From: CAYNLK01 sp964398055
GTDB lineage: Bacteria; Chloroflexota; Anaerolineae; 4572-78; J111
NCBI GenBank assembly: GCA_964398055.1
Contig: CAYNLK010000045.1
Coordinates: 1-49,186, forward strand
DNA length: 49,186 nucleotides
Direction of reading: 5' to 3'
A program made the translations under genes and the position numbers. The notes beneath the pieces are model-generated. The model was not told where the DNA came from and did not search any database. It saw only the letters and a program-made list of their open reading frames with translations. Positions 15,936 through 24,577 of the stretch are shown here, one piece after another. The stretch's first letter is position 1. The number at the start of each line of letters is the position of its first letter.

Positions 15936-16249
15936 AAGGCTCGCAACTACTTATCCTCTTCTGCTTGCTTGGTTTACTGCTCACATTTTCCCCTCTTTTC
16001 CCCGCCTCCCCTGTGCAAGCTGATGCCGCCGACGGCTGGTGGGACGAAACCTGGCCCTACCGCATCTCGGTCACGGTCAGCGGCAGCAGCATGGCCCAAG
16101 TCTCGATCAACTTTACCGCAATCCAGCGGGGAGGTAAACCACCCTATGCGCCACCGGATCGACTTTTACCGGCTGCTCAGCCTGGTAACGCTACTGTTAC
16201 TGCTGACCCTGGCTCCGCCAGCGCGAGCCACGCCGCAAGTCATTTATGA
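15932..16249 (+). pseudogene. Broken secreted-protein 5' end
   Basis: From GTG 15932 (GAGG upstream) the frame encodes a clear signal peptide (hydrophobic LLILFCLLGLLLTF, then SPVQADA) and the motif GWWDETWPYRISVTV, a common start of DUF2341-like secreted proteins. Similarity ends near residue 55, and the frame then runs across the signal peptide of the next gene in the wrong frame until a stop. It is a 5' fragment left by deletion, with the next gene now abutting it. Confidence 0.55.
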
Positions 16250-18377
16250 CGATACGCTGGCGGCCGGCTGGGCCAACTGGTCGTGGGCCGCGGTTAACCT
16301 GGCGGCGACTGCCCCGGTCCATACCGGCAGCCACAGCATCGCCGTCACCTACACGGCCGGCTGGCAGGGTCTCTACCTGGCTCACCCTGGCGCCTCGACC
16401 CTCGGCTTCAGCCGGCTGCGCTTCTATGCCCACGGCGGCAGCAGCGGCGGGCAACTGATCCAGCTCTACGCCATCCGGGCCAGCGATAGTGGTGATGCTC
16501 ACAGCCCCGAACTCCAACTGGCCCCGCTGGCGGCCAATACCTGGACCGAAATTCAAATCTCCCTGACCGACCTGAGCGCAGCCGGGACGGATATTACCGG
16601 CCTGGTCTGGCAGGACCGCAGCGGCGGCAGCCAGGCGACCTTCTACCTTGACGACATCACCCTAATGAGCGACGAAAGCCCCGACGGGCCGGTCTTAACT
16701 AGTGGCCAGCTTGGGCGCCGCGCCGCTCCTGCCGATGGAACCAGCGGGGTAGTGGTGCGAGTGCAAGTTGACGACCCGCAGGGGTTAGCCGATATCACTT
16801 CGGTGACCCTTGACGCCACAGCCCTGGGGCGGGGACAGCTCAACCTGCGCGACGATGGCCGCAGTAACGACGGCGCAGCCGGGGATGGTCTGTTCGGCGG
16901 GCTCTTCACGGTGGTTCCAGCTACCTCTCCCGGCGAGTATACCCTGGTGGTGACCGCCCACGACCAGGCCGGTCACAGCGCCACTCTCTCGCTGGGAGCA
17001 TTTGTGGCTCTCAGCGCCCCTGGCGGCGCGGCGCCGGGTGTCTTGCCGGCCCGACCGGCCTGGGGCACGAACGAGTGGAGCGAAACTCCCGGCCAGGATT
17101 GGCAGGTCAACAGCGGCGTCCCCTGGGACTACGTCTACCAGTACATCACCTATGGTTGGGAGGGTTGGGGGGCCAACTTTGTCAGCCGTTTTGCCAACGA
17201 GGCCTGGGACAAGGATTACATTCCGGTCATTTCGGTCTATCTGCTGCTGGGCGTCCCCCCCGATTGTGGTGAAAGCGCAGCCTGTTACGCCAGCAAATTG
17301 CAAAACGCTACCACCGTCAGCAATTACCTGGCCAGCCTGGCGCGGGCCGCCCAACAGGCCAGTGGCTCAGACCCGGTCATCTTCCACCTGGAGCCGGATT
17401 TCTACGGCTTTATGCAGCAGTACAACTACAGCCAGGGTGTGGCCCAGCCCGATAGCCCCGGCAACTATCCGGTCGCCCTCAACCTGCCCGGCTACCCCAA
17501 CACCCTGGCCGGCTTTGGCCGGCGGCTGGTCGACCTGATCCACCAGAGCGCGCCCAATGCCCTGGTCGCTCCGCACGCCAGTATGTGGGCCACCAACATT
17601 GATCCCAACAACGTTCCGGCCAACCAGGTCGCCTCGCTGGCCCAGCGGACCGCCACCTTCATCAATGCGATGGGCGGCGTCCAGGCTGATTTGTTCTTTG
17701 TGGAATGGAGCGACCGGGACTCCGGCTGCACCGATCTGCCCCAATGCCAACCGCCGCGCCCGTGGTGGGACGATACCAACCGCACCCTGCCCCGGCCAAG
17801 CCGGGCGCTGCTGTGGGCGAATGCCGTGTCGGCGGCAGCCGGCAAGCGGCTGATCCTGTGGCAGGTGCCCGCCGGCAATATGGACCTGAATGACACCTGC
17901 AACCAGTATCGAGATAACCGACCCGCCTATGCCTTTAGCCATCCCCGTGATCTGTATGAGGCCGGGGTGATCGCTGCCCTCTTTGGGGCAGGCGCGACCT
18001 GTCTGACCAGCCCCTCGACCGACGGCGGCTTCATCCAAACCCAGGGCGATATTGCTTACGATCCGCCAAGTGCACCGACCGGCCTGAGCGCCGGGCCAGC
18101 CACGGGACCGTTCGTCCCCTTGCGCTGGAATGAAAACAGCGAGCCAGACCGGTGGGGTTACCGGTTGACTTATGGACCGGTGGGTGGGGGCACACCGGTC
18201 AGCCGGGACATTGGCCCGGCCAATGCGACCGCCCTGTTGCTCCCCACCGCCGGGCAATGGCGGATAACGGTCGCGGCCTATGATGCGATGGGCCAACTCA
18301 GCCCGGCCAGCAGCGCCGTCATTGTCACCACCGCCGTCGACGCTCCGGCGGTCTACCTGCCGTTGATCATCAAATAA
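16146..18377 (+). CDS. Secreted multidomain protein, glycosidase-like, YLPLI tail
   Basis: A 743-residue exported protein. The signal peptide is residues 1-27 (LLSLVTLLLLLTLAPPARA). An N-terminal beta-sandwich (about 30-180; VIYDDTLAAGWANWSW, YLDDITL) looks like a carbohydrate-binding module. An Ig-like segment follows (about 190-290, VVRVQVDDPQGLADITSV). The central region (about 305-620) resembles a TIM-barrel hydrolase (YIPVISVYLLLG, VIFHLEPDF, LFFVEWSD, RLILWQVP). Near the C-terminus is an Fn3-like domain (SAPTGLSAGPATGPFVPLRW), and the last residues are VYLPLIIK, a tail seen on many Chloroflexota exported proteins. ATG 16146 has GGGGAGG ten bases upstream. The substrate is unknown. Confidence 0.7.
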   Translation: MRHRIDFYRLLSLVTLLLLLTLAPPARATPQVIYDDTLAAGWANWSWAAVNLAATAPVHTGSHSIAVTYTAGWQGLYLAHPGASTLGFSRLRFYAHGGSSGGQLIQLYAIRASDSGDAHSPELQLAPLAANTWTEIQISLTDLSAAGTDITGLVWQDRSGGSQATFYLDDITLMSDESPDGPVLTSGQLGRRAAPADGTSGVVVRVQVDDPQGLADITSVTLDATALGRGQLNLRDDGRSNDGAAGDGLFGGLFTVVPATSPGEYTLVVTAHDQAGHSATLSLGAFVALSAPGGAAPGVLPARPAWGTNEWSETPGQDWQVNSGVPWDYVYQYITYGWEGWGANFVSRFANEAWDKDYIPVISVYLLLGVPPDCGESAACYASKLQNATTVSNYLASLARAAQQASGSDPVIFHLEPDFYGFMQQYNYSQGVAQPDSPGNYPVALNLPGYPNTLAGFGRRLVDLIHQSAPNALVAPHASMWATNIDPNNVPANQVASLAQRTATFINAMGGVQADLFFVEWSDRDSGCTDLPQCQPPRPWWDDTNRTLPRPSRALLWANAVSAAAGKRLILWQVPAGNMDLNDTCNQYRDNRPAYAFSHPRDLYEAGVIAALFGAGATCLTSPSTDGGFIQTQGDIAYDPPSAPTGLSAGPATGPFVPLRWNENSEPDRWGYRLTYGPVGGGTPVSRDIGPANATALLLPTAGQWRITVAAYDAMGQLSPASSAVIVTTAVDAPAVYLPLIIK

Positions 18378-18521
18378 GTTGATAACATAAATTCAGCCCG
18401 GTTACGGCAGAATCTGAGCGCCTCGGCCTACCGGCAAGCATCGACAAGACCGCCCAATTCAGGTAGACTTATAGGTACATTTTTGGTAACCGGTGTGTAA
18501 TCGAGGAAAGGATGAGATCCG

Positions 18522-20255
18522 ATGTCGAAAGTCAAAGTCGCCAATAAGGCTGACGTCAGCCAGCCCGGCTGTAAAGTTTACCAGGTGGAGGGCCATACCC
18601 TGGCCCTGTTCAAAACCGACCAGGGTCTTTTTGCCATCGACAACCGCTGCCCCCATATGGGCTTTCCGCTGGAGCGGGGCACGGTCAAAGACGGCATCTT
18701 GACCTGCCACTGGCATCACGCCCGCTTCGACCTGGCCTCTGGCGGGGCCTTTGACCTTTTCGCCGACGACGTGCAGAGTTACCCGGTCTCGATTGAAGGG
18801 GACGACGTCTATGTCGATGTAGGCGTGACCCGCGATCCGGTCGCCTATCATCAGAAACGGCTGCAGGACGGTTTGGAGCAAAACTTGCGGCTCGTGGTGG
18901 CCAAGTCGGTCATCGGCCTGCTCGACCCGGCGGACCCGGCCAGCGCCACTGTCCCGTTTAACCTCGGCTTGACCTTTGGCAGCCGCTACCGGGCGGCCGG
19001 TTGGGGGATGGGCCAGACCATCAACACCTGCCTGCTCAACCTGCTGCCCTACCTCAAACCGGTCGACCGCCCCCTGGCCCTTTACCAGGGATTGACCGCC
19101 GTGGCCAGAGATACCGCCGGGATGGCTCCCCGCTTTGCGATCGAGCCGCTGCCCGGCCCAACGGTCGATTTTGCTACGCTGAAACGCTGGTTTCGCCAAT
19201 TCGTACTGGTCAGAGATGAGGAAGGGGCCGAGCGCTGCCTGGCTACGGCGCTGCGGCAGGGCGCCACGGCCGTCGAGATGGCTGAAATGCTCTTTGCCGC
19301 GGCCACGGATTATCGTTACCTGACCATCGGCCACGTGGCCGACTTCACCAACAAGGCCCTGGAAGCGCTGGATCAGGTGGGGTGGTCGCAGGCCGGCCAG
19401 GTGTTGCCCAGTCTGGTGCCCGGCTATGTCAACGGTACACGGATGGAAGAACGCAACGAGTGGCGTCAGCCCATTGACCTGGCCAGCCTGTTGGCGGAAG
19501 CTTTTGAGCATCTTCCGGCGATTCTGACGCAAGGGGCCGGTCAAAACAATTCACTGCCCAGCCTGGCCGGCAACGTCGAGACTTTGCTGGGTGACAACCC
19601 GCAGGCCATAGTCGATTTTCTATTACACCTGTTGGCCGAAGGCGTCAGTCCGGAGGAGCTGGCCCAGTTGGTCAGTTATGCCGCAGCCCGGCGGCTGGTC
19701 CACTTCCATACTGCCAACGAATTTGGTGATTGGGACACGGTACTGCACACCTTCACCTATGCCAATGCCATGCAGCAGGCGCTGCGGCGAGCGCCGTCGG
19801 TGGAACTGCTGCGGGGCGTTTTCGATGCGGCCATATCCGTCTACCTGGACCGCTTCCTCAATCTACCCTCCACCCCGCTGCCCGTGGTCGAACCGACCGC
19901 CAATCCGCCAGCCACCCTACTGGCCGATTTTCTGACCTTGCTCAACCAGCAGCAGCAGGTCAACCAGGCCGGCGCGCTGGCGGCGCAATTCCTGGCCAAC
20001 GGCGGCCGGCCGGAAGAACTGATCGCCACATTAGGCCAGGCCCTGCTGCGGGAAGACCCGGATTTTCACACCATCCAAACCGTCGAAACTGCGGTCAGCC
20101 AGTATCGACAGTTGCAAGGTCGACCCGAAGCCGGCCACATGCTCATCGCCGCGGCTCGTTACCTGGCCGCCCACGCCCCCACCCCTCGAGCTCAAAACCA
20201 GACCTACCAGATTGCCCTGCGACTTCAACGCGGTGAGAAGTTATTTGAGGGATAA
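18522..20255 (+). CDS. Rieske [2Fe-2S] protein with large helical domain
   Basis: A 577-residue protein without signal peptide. The N-terminal Rieske ferredoxin domain (1-110) has the complete cluster motif C43-P-H45...C62-HW-H65, with CxH-x16-CxxH spacing. The remaining 450 residues are helical and of unknown family, with a His-rich stretch at about 394 (HFHTANEFGDW, then VLHTFTY) that could bind metal or a second cofactor. Such proteins may be oxygenase-like or electron-transfer coupled; the reaction cannot be named. A purine-rich AGGAAAGGA precedes the start. The downstream neighbour is convergent, with its stop nine bases away. Confidence 0.75.
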   Translation: MSKVKVANKADVSQPGCKVYQVEGHTLALFKTDQGLFAIDNRCPHMGFPLERGTVKDGILTCHWHHARFDLASGGAFDLFADDVQSYPVSIEGDDVYVDVGVTRDPVAYHQKRLQDGLEQNLRLVVAKSVIGLLDPADPASATVPFNLGLTFGSRYRAAGWGMGQTINTCLLNLLPYLKPVDRPLALYQGLTAVARDTAGMAPRFAIEPLPGPTVDFATLKRWFRQFVLVRDEEGAERCLATALRQGATAVEMAEMLFAAATDYRYLTIGHVADFTNKALEALDQVGWSQAGQVLPSLVPGYVNGTRMEERNEWRQPIDLASLLAEAFEHLPAILTQGAGQNNSLPSLAGNVETLLGDNPQAIVDFLLHLLAEGVSPEELAQLVSYAAARRLVHFHTANEFGDWDTVLHTFTYANAMQQALRRAPSVELLRGVFDAAISVYLDRFLNLPSTPLPVVEPTANPPATLLADFLTLLNQQQQVNQAGALAAQFLANGGRPEELIATLGQALLREDPDFHTIQTVETAVSQYRQLQGRPEAGHMLIAAARYLAAHAPTPRAQNQTYQIALRLQRGEKLFEG

Positions 20256-20263
20256 ATCGGGCT

Positions 20264-21577
20264 TCACGGTCCTCTCACAATCAACGGCAGGTAGATCAAC
20301 CGGTCGGTGGCTGACCCGAATTCATAAGCGCCGAGGTCGAACCCCGTTCCGGCCGGACGGGGCTGGCCGGTCAGGTCGTTTGGCACATCGGCCAGGTGAA
20401 CCCCGGCGTCAATGGCCGGACTGCCCGCTTTGAGGCGATAGTCGCCCGCAGCCGGGTTTACGAACAGCACAGTGGGCGTGGCGATGAAGGAGTGGCTGTC
20501 ATACCCCAGAGCCTGCCAGGTCGCCAGACTGATGGTGCTGTTGCCGCCGTCGGTGCTGAGACGATTGACCAGTACATTGTAGTCGCTCGCAAAACCGCTC
20601 AAATCCGGCTCCGCAATGAGGATGCTGCCGCGAAAGCTGTGGGCGCTGAAAATGATGTTGTTGAAAATCTGGTTACCGGTGTCGGTGGGGTCGGGGATAT
20701 TGATGCCCCACCGGCCATCGGCCGGCACGATGATGGTATTGTTCACCAGCCGGTTATTTTGCGAACCGCTGCCGCCATCGATCTGGTAAACCGAGATGCC
20801 GCTGGCGTGATTGTTGTAGAGCAGGTTGTTACGGACGAGGCTGTTGGTCACGCCGTCCAGATTGATGCCGGAGCCGCCGCCCAGGCCATTTTCATAGATG
20901 ACGTTGCCCTCGATCAGGCCAAAGGAGATCACGCCATCGCCGCCCTGGCTCAGATCGCCATTCATATGGATGCCGTTGGCGTAATTGTGGTGGATGCGGC
21001 TGCCCCGGATGGTCGGATAATCGCTGCTGTTACTGATGTAGATGCCGTGTTCGTCAATTGCGCCGTAACTTTCGATATTCTCGATCAGGGTATAGTCACT
21101 GAAATCGGTGAACACACCCCAGCGGCCGTTGTCGGCAAAGATGCAGTTACGGATGGTGACGTGGTCCGACAGCGAGATGCGCAGACCGGCCCGGCTGGCC
21201 TGCCGGATAGTCAGACCGTCCAAGACGATGTAATCGGCTTCCGTGATGAAAAAGGCATCCCGCTCGCTGCCGCTACCGTCGATGATGGCGCCGGAACCGC
21301 CGGCCCGGAAGGTGATCGGGGCGGCGGCTGTGCCCGGGGTGTCAACGACGATGCCGCCGGCATAAATACCGGGATTGATGACTACCGTATCCCCGGCATT
21401 CACCTGGGCCGCGGCTTGCTGAATAGTCCGCCAGGGGCTGGCGGCGCTGCCGTTGCCGGTGGTGTTGGAGCCGGCCGGGTCTACATAAAAGGTCTGGCCC
21501 TGGGCCCGGGCCGGCCAGACTGGCCCAAACAGTCCCAGCAACAGGCTCAGGCTGAGGGTTAGCAGTTGTAGTTTCAT
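20264..21577 (-). CDS. Exported right-handed parallel beta-helix protein
   Basis: A 437-residue secreted protein. The signal peptide is at 1-25 (LLTLSLSLLLGLFGPVWPARA). It opens with TFYVDPAGSNTTGNGS...WRTIQQAAA and NAGDTVVINPGIYAGG, the usual entry to pectate-lyase-like beta-helices, then shows many rung repeats (NCIFADNGRWGVF, SRIHHNYANGIHMNGD, NVIYENGLGGGSGINLDG, NNLLYNNHASGISVY). The C-terminal AGDYRLKAGSPAIDAG is the choice-of-anchor motif of such proteins, and the tail is LIYLPLIVRGP. ATG 21577 is set by the signal peptide. It is probably a polysaccharide-binding or lyase-type surface protein; no catalytic residues could be assigned. Confidence 0.8.
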   Translation of the reverse strand: MKLQLLTLSLSLLLGLFGPVWPARAQGQTFYVDPAGSNTTGNGSAASPWRTIQQAAAQVNAGDTVVINPGIYAGGIVVDTPGTAAAPITFRAGGSGAIIDGSGSERDAFFITEADYIVLDGLTIRQASRAGLRISLSDHVTIRNCIFADNGRWGVFTDFSDYTLIENIESYGAIDEHGIYISNSSDYPTIRGSRIHHNYANGIHMNGDLSQGGDGVISFGLIEGNVIYENGLGGGSGINLDGVTNSLVRNNLLYNNHASGISVYQIDGGSGSQNNRLVNNTIIVPADGRWGINIPDPTDTGNQIFNNIIFSAHSFRGSILIAEPDLSGFASDYNVLVNRLSTDGGNSTISLATWQALGYDSHSFIATPTVLFVNPAAGDYRLKAGSPAIDAGVHLADVPNDLTGQPRPAGTGFDLGAYEFGSATDRLIYLPLIVRGP

Positions 21578-21769
21578 AGTGACTGTAATCCGCACCAGAG
21601 GTATTCTAGCCGTTGGCCGGTGTTGACCCAAATCCGGACAGGCAGCATAGCTGGATCGACAGGATGATCTGGAAGACTGGCTGGCCCGCAGCCCCCTGGT
21701 GGAAGTCGAGTTAGAGGGCGAGTAGTCAATGACCACGAGCGGTGATGACCACTGACTGGGCCGGCTCAT

Positions 21770-21798
21770 TTGACGATGGCTGCGTGAGCCGTTAGACT
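21770..21798 (+). promoter_or_regulatory. Sigma70-like promoter of the DUF362 gene
   Basis: TTGACG (21770-21775) and TAGACT (21793-21798) are spaced by 17 bases, 50 bases before the DUF362 start. The sequence just after (CTGATAGCAATT) recurs upstream of the deleted copy at 26559, so promoter and leader were duplicated with the gene. Confidence 0.6.
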
Positions 21799-21847
21799 CC
21801 TACTGTACGGCTGATAGCAATTGTCGTTCAAAACGGGGGAAGCAACA

Positions 21848-22870
21848 ATGGATCGCCGAACATTCTTGAAGAGTTCAATTATTCTGGGCGGGGTCAGTTT
21901 GACCGCAGCCTGGCCACAGCTGGCCAGCGCAACTTCACCAGCCCGGCCAATACCTCCGCCCACTTTCAAGGCCCAGGTGGCCTTTGTCAAAACCGACGAC
22001 CGGGCGGGCGGGGTGAAAAAAGCCCTGGAGCTCCTGAACCTCAGCCCCATCAAAGGCAAAAACCTCTTCCTGAAACCTAACTTCAACAGCGCCGACCCTG
22101 CCCCCGGCTCGACCCACCCCGACACCCTGAGCAGCCTGGTCAAGACATTGCAAACCCTGGGCGCAGAGCAAATTACCGTGGGCGACCGCAGCGGGATGGG
22201 CGATACTCGCCGGGTGATGGAGCAAAAAGATATCTTTCGGATGGCGGACGAGCTGGGCTTCGAGGCGATGGTTTTGGACGAACTGACGGCTGATGATTGG
22301 CTCGTGCAGCAGTTGCCAGGTAGTCATTGGCCGCAGGGCTTTGCCGTGCCCCGGCCGGTGCTGGCAGCCGATGGCGTGGTCCAGACCTGCTGTTTGAAAA
22401 CGCACCGGTACGGCGGCCATTTCACCCTCTCGCTCAAGAACTCGGTCGGACTGGCCGCCAAGCTGGCGCCGGGTGAGAGTTATAACTATATGAACGAGTT
22501 GCACAGTTCCCCGGACCAGCGCCGGATGATTGCCGAGATCAACAGCGTTTATGAGCCTGATCTGGTGGTGCTGGATGGAGTAGCAGCCTTTGTCGAGGGC
22601 GGACCGGATCAAGGCAAGCAGGTGCAGGCCAACCTGATCCTGGCCGGGACCGATCGGGTGGCCATCGATGCAGTTGGGGTGGCCGTGTTGCGTCATTTTG
22701 GTACCACGCCTGAGGTCAGCCAGGGGGCCATCTTTGAACAGGAGCAGATCGCCCGGGCGGTGGAACTGGGGTTAGGGGTTGGCACTCCTGAGCAGATCGA
22801 GTTGATCACCGCCGATCCCGACAGCGCCGCCTACGCCCGGCAAATTCAGGCAATCCTGTTGGGGGGATAA
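21848..22870 (+). CDS. Tat-exported DUF362 protein
   Basis: A 340-residue protein. It begins MDRRTFLKSSIILGGVSLTA, a twin-arginine signal followed by a hydrophobic stretch and an Ala cleavage region, so it is folded and cofactor-loaded before export. The body matches the DUF362 family: VAFVKTDDRAGGVKKALELL, LFLKPNFNSADPAPGSTHPD, CLKTHRYGGHFTLSLKNSVG and LVVLDGVAAFVEGGPDQGK. The ferredoxin module found in some relatives is absent. Function of the family is uncertain; some members are linked to metal or redox cofactor handling. GGGGGAA lies before ATG 21848. A short internally deleted copy is at 26559-26657. Confidence 0.85.
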   Translation: MDRRTFLKSSIILGGVSLTAAWPQLASATSPARPIPPPTFKAQVAFVKTDDRAGGVKKALELLNLSPIKGKNLFLKPNFNSADPAPGSTHPDTLSSLVKTLQTLGAEQITVGDRSGMGDTRRVMEQKDIFRMADELGFEAMVLDELTADDWLVQQLPGSHWPQGFAVPRPVLAADGVVQTCCLKTHRYGGHFTLSLKNSVGLAAKLAPGESYNYMNELHSSPDQRRMIAEINSVYEPDLVVLDGVAAFVEGGPDQGKQVQANLILAGTDRVAIDAVGVAVLRHFGTTPEVSQGAIFEQEQIARAVELGLGVGTPEQIELITADPDSAAYARQIQAILLGG

Positions 22871-22873
22871 CTG

Positions 22874-23692
22874 CTATGCCAGAAAATCAAAGACCAGCCG
22901 GTTAAATTCTTCTGGTTTTTGCATATTCGGCAGATGGGCTGCGCCAGATAGGACCTCGTGCCAGCCATTCTCCACATTCCGGGCAATTAGCTTTGAAATG
23001 GTCTGGAATTCGCCGGCGTCGTTATCCCCGACAATGACCAGGGTTGGCATCATAATCTTGGGTAGCTGCTCTATAGCCGGCGGCGCTAATTCTTTCTCGA
23101 CTACATCCGCAACTTCCGGCTGAGAGAAGATGTTCAATTGCATCTCTCTTACCTGCTGTCGGATTTCGTCGCTGACCGCTTCAGGTCGCCGATTGAAACC
23201 ATCGACCCACATCTTAAGGTTCAATTCTGTGGCCGCGGCCACATCGCCGCGCGCCAACGCTTCTGCCTCAGCCGCAAAAAATTCCAGCATCTCGGCCGAC
23301 TCGAACTCATACCCACCCAAAGCCGGCGCTGCCAGGACCAAAGCAGTGACCATTTCAGGATAAGTTAATACAAAATCAAGGGCGACATAATCGCCAAAGG
23401 ATGAAGCAATGACCCCGACCGGCCCGACCTTGAGATACTGTAATAGGGCAGCTATATCTTCATAATGGGCAAAGCTGCCCGTTGACTTGCCGGTTTGGCC
23501 AAATCCGCGCAAATCACAGCGGATCACAAAATGGGTGGTCGAGAAGGCGGCAAACTGGCGATCCCACATGCGGCTATCTGCCACGCCGGCGTGAAGGAGC
23601 AAAAGAGGCTGGCCGTCTCCTTTCGTTTCAAAGTACATATTAATGCCGTTGATCGACGCAAAACCTGTTTTGGTTCCTGCTGATGAATCCAA
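22874..23692 (-). CDS. Alpha/beta hydrolase
   Basis: A 272-residue cytosolic hydrolase of the alpha/beta fold. The oxyanion region is LLLLHAGVADSRMWDRQ. The nucleophile Ser98 lies in ASSFGDY, where the first Gly of GxSxG is Ala. The acid is at Asp223/Asp225 (VGDNDAGEF) and the base is His253 (GAAHLPNM). The triad is thus complete and a serine esterase/lactonase-type activity is likely, substrate unknown. TTG 23692 is taken as start because AGAGGAG is seven bases upstream and no ATG precedes the fold. It converges on the DUF362 gene with three bases between stops. Confidence 0.85.
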   Translation of the reverse strand: MDSSAGTKTGFASINGINMYFETKGDGQPLLLLHAGVADSRMWDRQFAAFSTTHFVIRCDLRGFGQTGKSTGSFAHYEDIAALLQYLKVGPVGVIASSFGDYVALDFVLTYPEMVTALVLAAPALGGYEFESAEMLEFFAAEAEALARGDVAAATELNLKMWVDGFNRRPEAVSDEIRQQVREMQLNIFSQPEVADVVEKELAPPAIEQLPKIMMPTLVIVGDNDAGEFQTISKLIARNVENGWHEVLSGAAHLPNMQKPEEFNRLVFDFLA

Positions 23693-23812
23693 GGGGTTCT
23701 CCTCTTCAATTATCTGCCCAACGACAAGCTAAGCCGAGGCCGGGCCAGCAAACCAGCCTTCAGTATACGACAACCTGGCTGGCCGTCGATTTACCTTCGC
23801 CTCACCCATAGG

Positions 23813-24343
23813 TTAGGGCCACCAGAATTTCCACCAACGTCGTCTTGCTTTCCGCTCCGAAAGTGTGGAAACCTTCTCGCTTACCGCTCGCCATCTGTCA
23901 AAGTCTCGACTGATTTGTTCGGATGATTTCCCGATTGTCTTACTTCTATTCAGGGGTAGCTCAAGTTTCAAGATGCGAAAGGCCCGCGTTTGTTTTGGCT
24001 CAAGACGGCTGCCCTTGTTTCCAGTTAATAGCTGCTCTACTTTCGTCAGCAGTTCCTCCGGGTATTGCTCCAGCAATTCGCTGGCTGCGCCATATTCATT
24101 TTCCTGTAGCTCACTATTCAAGAGTAAAAACCATAATCCCTCAAAGTCAAGTTCAGGTTGTTTGACAAATCCAACTTCATTCCCCCAACCAAAATCATAG
24201 AGCTTTTTCTTTTTCCAAATTGAACCATCGCTTGGTCTAATGAACAGATCGGCTTGTTCAGTTGACGGTAGAAGGCCAAAATCCGCGGCAGTCGTTTTAT
24301 CGAATCTGAAGCTCGTCAGGAAATATTGCTCAGTTAAGTCCAT
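23813..24343 (-). CDS. Hypothetical protein, AT-richer
   Basis: A 176-residue soluble protein of unknown family. It shows alternating charged and aromatic stretches (LYDFGWGNEVGF, DFEGLWFLLLNSEL, GAASELLEQYPEELLTKVEQ) and a very basic, Trp-rich end (ERKARRRWWKFWWP) that could touch a membrane or nucleic acid. Codon and base use are AT-richer than in the flanking genes, which suggests recent arrival. It lies beside the lectin protein and the repeat copy at 24374-24514. Small proteins of this sort in accessory regions are sometimes immunity or toxin components, but nothing here shows that. Confidence 0.6.
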   Translation of the reverse strand: MDLTEQYFLTSFRFDKTTAADFGLLPSTEQADLFIRPSDGSIWKKKKLYDFGWGNEVGFVKQPELDFEGLWFLLLNSELQENEYGAASELLEQYPEELLTKVEQLLTGNKGSRLEPKQTRAFRILKLELPLNRSKTIGKSSEQISRDFDRWRAVSEKVSTLSERKARRRWWKFWWP

Positions 24344-24373
24344 TTGTGGTGTTTATTTCTCGGTTTGCCACCG

Positions 24374-24514
24374 AACGAATAAGGATTGATGGGAGGGACT
24401 CGGGCAAACCGGGGTAGTCAAGAGCAACGCATCTCAAGCCCGTAGCCGTCGCTAACCCGAACCCGAACTACCGCACACTGTCACGGCGTCCTGCGTCCTG
24501 TAGGATGATCCAAG
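24374..24514. repeat. Direct repeat copy 1 beside lectin gene
   Basis: The segment runs from AACGAATAAGG to TAGGATGATCCAAG. It matches 25391-25514 over most of its length (shared blocks ACTCGGGCAAACCGGGGT, GGCGTCCTGCGTCCT), with an extra 20 or so bases in the middle. Same orientation as copy 2. No open frame. Confidence 0.8.
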
Positions 24515-24577
24515 TTAAGCTTATGGCGATTAGTACCCTACGCTTAGTTCACCGAAAGAGCAATCCGACCAGTCGCT

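Noticed and set aside
18459..19544. Long minus-strand open frame across the Rieske gene
   Set aside because: It mirrors the plus-strand gene, has no ribosome site or family motif, and the plus frame carries a perfect Rieske motif.
20396..21562. 388-codon plus-strand open frame over the beta-helix gene
   Set aside because: Low-complexity Ala/Val/Asp/Gly content is the shadow of the minus-strand gene, which has a signal peptide and clear repeats.
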